From Pterobdella sp. o SKG-2022 (lineage: Eukaryota > Annelida > Clitellata > Hirudinida > Piscicolidae), in NCBI GenBank assembly GCA_964035795.1, contig OZ038320.1, positions 10,413,726 to 10,477,725 of the forward strand: a stretch of 64,000 nucleotides of DNA. The letters run 5' to 3'. A program made the translations under genes and the position numbers. The notes beneath the pieces were generated by a model that ran no database searches, was not told the origin of the DNA, and worked only from the letters and a program-made list of their open reading frames with translations. This document shows, piece by piece, positions 48,640-59,500 of this stretch; positions within the stretch are counted from its first letter, which is position 1; each line of letters starts with the position of its first letter.

Positions 48640-49292
48640 TTTTTTATTTTTTAATCAAATGAAATCTATTATATTTTGTTTTAATACTGATAATTTATAT
48701 TCAATAAAGTATTGTTTATGGTAAGATTATTAAGTAAAATACTATCTGGCCAGATAATAAAATTTTCAATTAAGGATGTTTAATACAAAAGAAATTTTAA
48801 ATTTTTATTATATTCGGTTCTAGCGTGTTAGTTTCAATCTTCTCGAGGAACTTGCCATATGTTACCGCACAATACTCATCCACACAAAGCCACTTTAGAA
48901 CCATCTATTTCAATGCTAGTAATCAACAACAATTTAACTGTGAAGAGATTACTATTATGCGTGCTTGAGTAGTGTGATGGCGAGGGGCGAAACGAAATTA
49001 CATATTTCTTATTTTTATATTCAAAAATTTATTTGGAAACATCGCAGCTTATTAAAAATAAAAAATTAATTACCCATATTTTGTTATTCAGAGTGAACTT
49101 AACACATTCTCACGTCGTGTTTTGAGGTTTTGAAGTAAAATGAAACACTTGCTGATAATAATTGACAAAAGCAAAAATTTGACGAATTGTGTTAATTTGA
49201 AAACAATTTGAAACCTTTTCTGTTGTAATTGGAAAAGAATGCCGAATAATCTTTTCGTAGTTGTATAGAATGATAGATGTAAGATGGGTGAA

Positions 49293-49350
49293 GTGGATGG
49301 ATGGATGGATAGATGGATGGACGGATAGATGGATGGATAGATGGATGGTT
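49293..49350. repeat. GGAT/AGAT tetranucleotide repeat
   Basis: About 58 bp of imperfect GGAT/AGAT units. The ORF that reads ...SIHPSIHPSIH... on minus is only a translation of this repeat. Confidence 0.92.
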
Positions 49351-49419
49351 AGATGCGTGCATGCGTGTTGGATAGATAACATGGATGCATGGTCAAATTT
49401 CAAACAAACATTTTTATGA

Positions 49420-50302
49420 TATAAAAATTTTTCATGAATTAAAATGCTCTATTCCAAATTAACATCATTTTGAATTATTGAAAAATCCAAAAAAAAATTG
49501 GAGGTTTTCAATAATTCATATAAAAGTTTAAAACTATTTTTCTGATTTTGAGAATAATTATATAATTGAAAAAAAAACTTAAATTAACGGAGAAGTTCCC
49601 TTTTATAATTATATCTCCGTATATACACAAAAAATATAAATTTCTTCTCAAGAGTATTTTTGAGACTTGTTTCAGAATTTCAAAAATTTCAAATTTTCTA
49701 TTTGAATAAATTATTTTTTTCAAAGTGACATTTATTTTTCCAATTGATCAAGTTCATTTCTGAAAGCTTTCTTTGATTTTAGCTTTCAAACTCAAAGAAA
49801 GAATTTTTGAAAAATGTATTATTGATTCATCCAAAAAAACTATTTTTTTTATTAAAATTATAGTTTTGATAATGTTTCTAAAACTTTTTCTTTGACATAA
49901 TACAAAACGCTGATATGGATTGCCATTTAATCTCTGACATCGAGGCACAAAAAGCTGATAGAATGGGCAGTGTCTGGTGAAAGTACTATATAAATTTCGA
50001 AAGATTATGAAGACAAAAAAGTAATAAATTACAATGAAGGAAAATTTGTTTAAGCGTTTCTGAAAAGTTTTAGTATTATTCTTCCACTCTTTGTATTCAT
50101 AATTTTCAAATTCATGTCCGCGATGATTAATCTATGCAGTCTAACAGAACACAAAGCGCTAATAATTAAAAGGCCTTTAATTTTTCAAGATAAATTTCAG
50201 GTATTTCTATTTAAAATTAAACAAAATGTACAAATGAGGTACTCAAAATAATAATTGAAAGAAATGACTTACAAGGTTTTAAATTTAATTCACAACCGAC
50301 AG
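49420..50302. other. Non-coding stretch just upstream of the first SUEL exon found
   Basis: A/T-rich, with no exon supported. It ends in the acceptor CCGACAG at 50302. It is probably intron of the SUEL/CUB/CCP gene, since that exon is entered in phase 1. Confidence 0.5.
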
Positions 50303-50588
50303 AAAAAGAGCTTGAGCAAGCATCCCTACCACTCAAGTCCTCTCAACAAAGGCAACTCCACGTAAAAAGATTTCGTCGAAAAAAAATGAATCATTTGGCA
50401 TTATTACATCAAGATTTTATGAAGCACCCTCTCCACCAACCCCAGCACTACTTACAGAACTCATTGAAATCCAAGCAGTATCATCGACAATCACTGCAGC
50501 AGTACCATCACACTACTGAGTTCTGTCTCAGTGAGTCAGCCAATATAACATGCCCCCCTCAACACATCATCATTGTCACATCGTCCAG
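50303..50588 (+). CDS. SUEL/CUB/CCP gene: linker and start of SUEL domain
   Basis: 286 bp, phase 1 in and phase 2 out (TCC AG/GTATTT). The first 70 residues are Lys/Gln/His-rich, with HVKRFRRKK containing a furin-type R-F-R-R site. The last part, TEFCLSESANITCPPQHIII then VTSSR, is the first strand block of a SUEL domain (C, then xxLxCPxxxxIxVxSA). Confidence 0.75.
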
Positions 50589-53500
50589 GTATTTATTTCT
50601 CATCAATTTAAACATATTCTCACCAACTACATTTTTTTCTCATTTGTGTTTGTCATTCATAATCAAAATGTCGGCATTGCATCATCTCAACCCAAATGAT
50701 AACTGTGCCAAAGTCGTTTTTTTTTTCTCTTGATTAGCAGTTCCTTATCGATCGTAGCACAATACAAATTTAAAATAAAATTTTTGAAAATATAAGTACA
50801 ATTCATATAAGAAAATTTTTGTATCTCAAAAAGGCCGATTAAATGGGACGAGATACTAATGTTGACAACCCCTATAATCATCAGGTACGGCAGAATGCAG
50901 AATGGAAAGTGCATAAACGCCAGTTTTGGTCATCTGGATTGCCATGTAGATGTGACGTCACGAGTGGAAGTCACGTGTTCAGGGAAAAGTTTGTGCAATC
51001 TCCCAGTAACTTCGTTCCTGGACCAAAAACCTTGTTCAACCGATCTCATATCTTATTTGGAAGTGACCCATGTTTGTGTGCAAGGTGATTTGTTTTTCAA
51101 AAAGCATTTCTTTTGCATTTTTTAACGTATCATTAAAATGTAGCTAAATGGGAAATTAAAATGCGTTTGAAATTTTCATTAGAGTAATAAACCTTTCTAG
51201 CAATTTATTTTATATATTTTTTGTGGTACATTTTTGTGAGCTTGAATGTTTATTTGGGCATAAAGTTCATGTTGATAACATTGCATGTTGAGGGTGCGTG
51301 TTTTACTCTCCGCTGGAAGAATCAACTTAAAATAAACTTAATTAAACAAAATTTTAGCAGATTTTTGTGAAACTTAGTTGAATCAATGGAAATTTTTTCA
51401 TAGCCTTTGAAAAAACGATGAAATTCTTCGCTGAAAACCAATGTACTTTTGTTAATGTAGCCTGTAGCTAGGAGTTTTGAAAAAATAGCCACAGCATTGA
51501 GTTTTGTTGGACGTTAATTAGGAAGAAATATTTCAACCAAATTTTTTGTGTTCAAAAAATATTTACTGATTAAAATTCTTAAAAGAAATCATAACTTTTA
51601 AATTAGAATTTATCCATAAAACTAGTCTTTTATTGAATATAAGTTTCAAAAGTGGTTGAAAAAAGAAGTATCCTTTTTTTGAAAGTTATAAAATCTTTTC
51701 AAAACTCTAGACTGTTGTATGGGCATCAGTATTTCACGCTTACAATCTCTCCTTAGAGATGCCACATTTTTTGTTTTTTTTGTTTGCTCATTAGGATTTC
51801 GAAGTTTTTTAAGCTTGTTTTCCCAGTTTTTTTTGTTAAAATATATAACTATAATTTTTTTTTAATCTCAAGCAAACGCTTTAAATTTTTTTCTTGGTTT
51901 TAACACTATTTTTATAACAGCTCTAAAATTCTAAAAATAATTATTTTTAAAACATATAAAGCCTTTTTAATTAGTCTCCCATCAACCCAGTGGTGGTGAA
52001 CACGTGCAACAAAGTGGACGTGGTGGAAGTTGATGTCACTGCCACCCTCAAACAACTCAATAGTGTTCACTATATGCTGCAAACCCTCAGATCACAACAC
52101 CACAATGGAGATGCCAACCAACGTGTGAAACGACACAAGGAGCTTTATGAGCGTCAAAGAAAAACGCCGAATAATAACCAGCTCCAAAAATACTTGCGTC
52201 AAACAAATATGCAAAAGCAACAAGATGAACAACACTTAAATTCACAAAACTGGAGATTGGGTCATCTTATATACGAGCCAAGTCAAACAACCAAATGTCC
52301 ATGGAAGATAACAGTTGAAAAAAGTCAAAAAGTACACTTTTTTGCCTATAACTTCAACAAAAATTCTAGAGAAAACAGTGTTAATAGCTGTGGATTTACT
52401 GTTAAATTTTCCGAGGGTCATTTAAATCAGAACTTACACAATGTTGAAATTTGTGAAGACTTACCTCGCATTTCCAACATACACAAGTCTTCCTCCAACG
52501 TAGTCTTCATCGAAGTTTTCGCAAACAAAAATTTTCATTTCAACAATTTCAATGCTTTTAATATGATTTCTAACAAAGTTCTACCTAATTTGCTTCTCAA
52601 ATATGAAGGTAATTTTGTTCAAATCTGTTTTTATAGTAAATAAAAATAAATTCTCAGAAAAAGGCTTCTAGATTCCGTCAGGCAATTACACGCATTTTCC
52701 ATTTATAATTTAATTATTATCTAAATTTTTTATCAATTAATGAATAAAATATTTTATCATCATTTTTGTTCTAAACATTTGTATAATCAAAATTTATTTA
52801 GGAAATACAAAATATGAAATAAATTATCAACAGCACGATAAATTTTAAATTCAGCTGATTAATCATTGCTCTTTTATAAAACCCATTCGTCTTACTACCA
52901 GTCGACAAATTGAATAAGTCTTGATAAATAACTATTCCTTTTTTCAAATAGTGCCACTCATATTGTTTTTAAAGCCATTTGAAACCATGCAATTATGCAC
53001 ACGCATTAGTCCTCTATAATAAGAGTGGCGTTATAAAGCAATTTTGAAGGATCTTATTAAATAAATGTCACAAATATAAGTTACATTAAAATTTAAAATT
53101 GTATTCAAATTGACGTAATTCAGTATTTTTATAATAATTCTGTTTTATAGCTCAGGTAAATTAAAAGCCGACTAGAAACTAATTAAAATTTCAGCAAATT
53201 TCTAGTTAGTTTTCTTTGATAAATTTCGAGTTTTAACATAAAAATAATATAAACACGAAAATGAAAGCAAAATTTTAAATAAAATTAATAAAGGTAAAAA
53301 TTCTATTAAATAAAAATAAGAAGTTAACCAAAATTTAATTCGACCTCAAATTTTCCTTGCACAGTTCTTGGTTGTTTAAGGCTGCCACAAATCGAAGGTG
53401 CTAGCGTGATTCAAAGTGAAACGAGTGCTAAAGTAATGTGCAAGGAATCGGAGAAGATATTTTATTTGGTGTGTCAAGGAGGGCTGTTGTGGAGTGGAGG

Positions 53501-56500
53501 ACTGGGAAACTGTTCCAAGAACCATTCGCAGAAAAGTTCGTTTTAGTGGCAACTAAAGTTTCAAATCTTAAAATTTAATAAGATTTTTCGAATTTTTGTA
53601 GCCTCATTTTCTAATTTATTTTTATTATAGAAGTTTAACGAAAAGCTGTAAAAAATATATAATCACAAAACTAATTGATATTCTTATATTTCCACAGAGT
53701 TTTCAATTTTCAGAATTTTTTCAACATCACTGATTATTTTGCTGAGAAATAACCTTGCATTTTCTCAATCTAAAAAGCTCTGATTAGATGCATTTAATAA
53801 TAAGATAGAAGAAAAATGAGAATTGCTAGTTTTTATTGTATGAAATGGAGTTTCAAAATGTCAAAAAATCGATATGCTATGTAGTATGCTTATTTTGAAT
53901 AGTTCAAATATAAAAATACTTTACAAATTTTTAAAAAAAGTTTGATTGATATAAAGACTTTAATAAATCGTTTTCTAAGTTGAAAATTTTTTAATACAAA
54001 ATATATATCATAGGATTAAAAAATAGGGGAAAAGATGATCAATAAACAAATTACGACATGTCTGAAACCGCTGAAAAAGTTGGTATGTGAATGAAATGCC
54101 ATCAAAAAGGGCCGATTACATCAATTTTTGATTCACAAAACTCAACTAGAATAAAATATTCCAAACTTCTTTGAATGCTTGGTTGTTCTAAAGTATTTAA
54201 ATAAATTGAAAAAAAATGCCATTTTTAAGGATTTTTAATTAAAAAGGATTACGCGGGAAATAAATAATCATAAAATTTTATAGATTTTTATTATATTTTA
54301 ATGCCATTATCAACATTTTTTGACTTTTAACTTTTTTTTTTTTTTTTTAAATTTTCAAAATAATTATTCCAATTAAAAGCTTTAAACTTTGGATTTCTGG
54401 ATGGTATTTGATTGATAAACAGGCTTTTCAGTCATGCTTGAGTCTTCCTTCTCCCGAAACAACCCCCTTCCCATAGGTGAAATTATTCATTACAGTGATG
54501 AATTTCGTTATCAATGCTGTTGAGTATTTTCAAATTTTATTAAAATAATTTATATTTTAAATCTCTATAAATGTCAAACGAGCATATGATCAAATGAAAC
54601 TATTTGTTATTTTCTGAAACATTTAACAAAAGATCTTAATAATCCCCTCTTTCATTTATAAATCTATATTGCAGCCGTGCTGGTAGGGGTGGTATTGGGA
54701 GTGGTGATAGGAGCGGTTCCTCTAGCTCTGGTCTACCTCTGTCTAAAAAGGTCAGAGTTGTTAAATTTCATTTTAACAATAAATAAACCGAATTCTCATC
54801 AATTTTTATCAGCTTATCGTAATTTTCATTATGAAAATTTATGAGAAACTTTAGCCATATTTTTCAATTAAAATAGCTTTAGCCTTTAAAAAATATAAAT
54901 GCAGAATTTTGTTGAATTATGGTAAAAATTAGTTGTCTTTGGAACATTTATTCTCAAGAGCTTTTCAGCCTCGTTTTGTCATTCATTGCCTCTATACCAT
55001 GTAATTTCCAATCTTAATGATACTATTTGTTTGAACAACCGTTATAAGAATTTGCATTATATATATTTACATATACATATCTATTAGTATATGCTTGTTT
55101 TATGGCATCATTGCTCATGTAGTGATTCATTGTAAAATATTGTCATGTGTTTGTTTATGTAAACAAGAAAAATATAGTTTCATTTTTTGAGTTTATTTGA
55201 GAAACAATTCATTTTCACGTGCAGGTAAGGTTTTTCATGAAATAAATTAAGCTTTAATGGCTTCAGTAAATTATATAGATACATTGTAAGCGCAAAGTAG
55301 ACAGGATGTATAGGATGTGAGAAAGAAAAGAAATAAATCTGACTTAATCAAACCGATCATTTTTTACGTCCACTTGAGATGTTACTGGATGTTTTTTGAT
55401 GATAGTCTTGGTGTTTTGTATGTTTAGTGGGAGTTTTGGTAACCTTAAATTTATAGAAAAAAGTATTTCAATCTATTACAGTTATTTTCAAAATAAGTAA
55501 TGTTTTTTTTGTGAAATATTTCTTTCTATAAAAGATTTTTTTTGAATCAATGAAGTTTAATTTTTATTTGAAAAGGTAAATTACTTTTAATGAGTGACGC
55601 GTTCTTTTTCCATCTCTGCAATCCGCTGAGAACATGTCCTATAAACTTTGAGAACATTTTAACGTTAAAATACATAACTTTTGTATATACTCATGTTTTT
55701 CGGTGAAATAATTAATGACATAAATTATATTTATGCAATTAAAAACAATAATATGTGGAAACTTGTTGTGGGGAGACGGGCCGTCGTAAATACCGCAACG
55801 AAATGTCCAGGGAATCAGAGCAAAAAGAAATTTTGAGATAACTATGTTGAAAAGTACAATTATGAGCAAAGTATAAGCAAACTTCAAGGTTGATTTAATA
55901 AAAAAAATAATTGTTATGCTTAACAAAAGAGTTTGTTTAAGTCTGCGAAATAAGGCTTGCGATGGATTTCAAAACGACATTTACGTTGAAATGCTTGAAT
56001 AAACGGAGAAACTAAAAATGCTCTAAAATCGTAAAGCTTCTATTTCAGCAAGCATCTGAAATAGCAAAGAATTATTTCGAAATTGCGAGATAAACTCAAA
56101 ATAACAATTAATGGTAAAGAGCGTAAAGTTTAGAAAAAATTCAAAGCGCCTGCTAACAACGAGTTCGTAAAATATAGCGCTAGAAAACAAGAAAAAAGGT
56201 AGAAAAACAGCAAAAAATTGAAAAATAACATAAACTTAAAAGCGTTGAAAGTATTAGAAGAAAAAAGTAAGCAGAGTTGCATTTAGGAATAAAAATGCTT
56301 ATCATAACAGCAGTTTGCAAGAGATAAGCCTAGTCACTTGTTTTATAGGCCCACACCGCCCTGAATAAATAACTATATGTACTCACTCTGTACTGCTTCA
56401 TAGTGTTATCATTACTATTTTTTCCATTTAATTGAATACTGATTCATTTTTGATGCAAACATGCTTTTATTGTTAGCTTCAATTTTAATGCATCTACTGT

Positions 56501-59500
56501 AAGTATATGAATACTCCTTTAAATTTCAGTTTTTTTGATTCTCAAACCAATTTTCTAATTCCTTACTAGTTTGTTTAAATATGTCATGTTTTCCTGGAGT
56601 AGCGTATCAATTTGAGAATAACTTATTTAATAATATCCACGAGCTAGAATAGAACAGGCTAAAGATTTATGTTCTTATAAATATAGATGTCATTTATTTA
56701 TACCTTTCTATTGTTAATATCATTACTAGCTTATACAACAAACCTTTTAAATATCTGAAAACTATTATAAAAATTTAATAATCTTTCAGCTATTTATGAT
56801 TTAGTGTTGGATCTCTATTCTTCTTATAATTTAAATTATTTATTGTCATTATTTGTTTTCTTTGTCATCACCAATTTTATTTGTCTTTCTCTGTAGTCAC
56901 CCTTTCATCATTGTCGGAATACTTTTGAGAAATTAAAACTGCTCCAGTGTTTTATGTTTTCAGGTTTTTATGCATTTTTTGACAGTTTTTTCATATTCTT
57001 TTATTTTGTTTTAAAACTTTTATGTCTTTTCAAATAATTTTTTTCCAGTATTTTCATGTTTCGCAAAAACTTGCAGTAATATAATTTTTATGATCCTGCA
57101 AAAACAATTTTTTATTGATTTTTTTCATTTCTTAGAAAAACAAGTCATTGTTATTTTATATTGTGTCAAAACTTTCATGCTAGTTTTTGAATGACTCAAA
57201 AATTATTTACATGCAAATTCACAAATTCTAAATTGAAAAAATTTAAAATCATTTGAATGCATTTAGTTATAACTATTGTTTTCCATTTGATTCAGTATTC
57301 AACAGTTTGTTTTTTGTCATTTTTTCATTAAACTTATAAATTTTTTCAATATTTTCTTATAATCTTTGAAAAAAAGCTTTTCACTTTATAAATAAACCGC
57401 TTAACTAATTTTTCACTCAATATTCTCAGTTAAACTTGAGCAACTTCATTTTAATTTGTCAGCACAGAGATCCAACCCCTTTTCAATCTTTCACCCTTCA
57501 AACACCCTAAGACTAATTATAGATCCCTACAGTCGTCTCCATGACTGATTGTTTTTTCCTTCAATTCATTCTCTTTTAAAGCATATTTTCTTTCTTTTCT
57601 TTTTAATTTATTTGCAACTTCATCGACTTTTTAGAGGTTTGATAGAATATTTTGAAATCTTTCGAAACGTTGCATCTTTAAAAAGTTATATTTTTGTCCA
57701 CTAAATGCTGTTATTTTTTTTTGCAGGTTTTTGCCAATTTCGAAATTCAAGCATATAAGCTGGTTTACATACGATTTACATTTTAATAGAACATTTTTAT
57801 TACTAGTTATTTCACCTTTTTGAATCGTTCTCGTATTTTCAATTTAGATTTTGATTAAATATTAAAATCTATTGAAAAATTACTCTTTTTTTATGTTTTA
57901 AGAATGATCAAAACATTTTAAAATTAATTGCATTTGGATCTTTTTTCCGTTCCTATTAATCCCTCACAAATGCCTTCCTATGCATTTTTTATAAATCGTG
58001 ATTTTATTATCGAAAAACCTGCAGTTTTTAAATAATTTTTATCACCATAAATATCTATATTAATATATAAAACTGCATAGCTCTCATCTTTTAATCAACA
58101 TTTTTGCTTATATAAATGTTTATGGCCGCAAAGTAACAGACAAAATTTATTGAAGGAAACAAAGACTAAAAAGGTTTCTTTTTAAGATTCAATTGTTAGA
58201 TGCACAAAGAATTTTTTACTCAACATGAAAAATTTTTCAAGCTAAAATCTCCAAAAACACTGGAAATTGAAATTTACACTTGAAGGTTAGAGAAGATAGT
58301 AAAACAGGCACACGCTATAATTGAAACTGAATTTTTAAGACATTGAAATGATTGGAGATTATAAAAACCCAAAAATTGAAATGACTTCGTGTTTTGAAGG
58401 TTGTCTCATTCGCAATGTTTTTATGCGACATGGCACGTTAGTCATAAAATTTTATAATTTATGCCTTCGTTCAGGTTTCTGCAACTTTGAGTAACTTCCT
58501 TTGCACATAGCACAAATTCATTAAAAGTGATAATTTTTTGGTTTTTTACATGCATTGCACTAGTAAAAAAATCTCAAATCAAAATACTGAGTGTTTGAAA
58601 AAAAAGTTTTTTTTCCAAGACTTTTGTTCAAATTTGATCAATATCTAGTTTTTCTGTGATATGGAGTTAAGCTGTAAGCTGTATTGGTTAGGAAAAACCC
58701 CTTGAACCAATCGACATCTGATATTTAATGAGGTGTTTATCAATAATTAGTATTAGTTTCAATGCTTTCAATCATACACGCTCAAATTATTTAAATTTTT
58801 CACTTGGATTTGATCTGATTAAAATTCTGTTAAATAAGTTTTAACAAATAAGATAAAAATAATAATATAAAATTAAACTTGATTCACTTAACAAAACCAA
58901 AGTTCCATCTATTTTGGACATAATTTTTAAAGTCAATATTCTCATTTCATACAACTGTCAACTTTGATTAATTCAATTAAATTTTCCTTCATGTTTGAAC
59001 TCATGAATATGTATTCAAAAGGCTGAAAACATGAGAAATATATAAGCAAAAACTTTCACAAGAAACAGTTCCATCATTGCTTGAAGGCGGTGCACAAATA
59101 GTGGTTAATCCTGCAATAAAACTCAAAAATATAATTTTAATCTGCGTATAATCGACCACTTCAACACCATTACACACTCCATAATTATTCCATAAGCAGA
59201 CTTTATTTTTTTTTTATTTCCTCATGATTTCAACCTTCATATTTTTATATTATGCTATTATATTTATGAAATTACATTATATATTCCAATCTTTATAAAT
59301 TTGAATATAAAATCTTTCTTTTCCAAATAAGCTTTTCGTATTGGAAATGAAGGAACTGAAATAACTTTGCACGGAGCTTTATTAATAATCTTTATATCTG
59401 TTTTCTTTTTCTAGATTACCCTATGGCTTCCATAACTTTTGAGGTTTTCATAAAAATTAATATTATTATGAGTTGCTTTTTGAATGTATGCATTTTTAAT

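Noticed and set aside
49110..49403. Minus-strand ORF with SIHPSIHPSIH repeats
   Set aside because: It is a translation of the GGAT/AGAT simple repeat.
50945..50956. Third TGACGTCA (CRE) near the SUEL exon
   Set aside because: It lies inside coding sequence of the SUEL domain (VDVTS), where codons explain it.
55639..55926. Minus-strand ORF with a signal-like start in the SUEL gene intron
   Set aside because: No recognisable peptide or domain, and the A/T-rich composition explains the hydrophobic residues.
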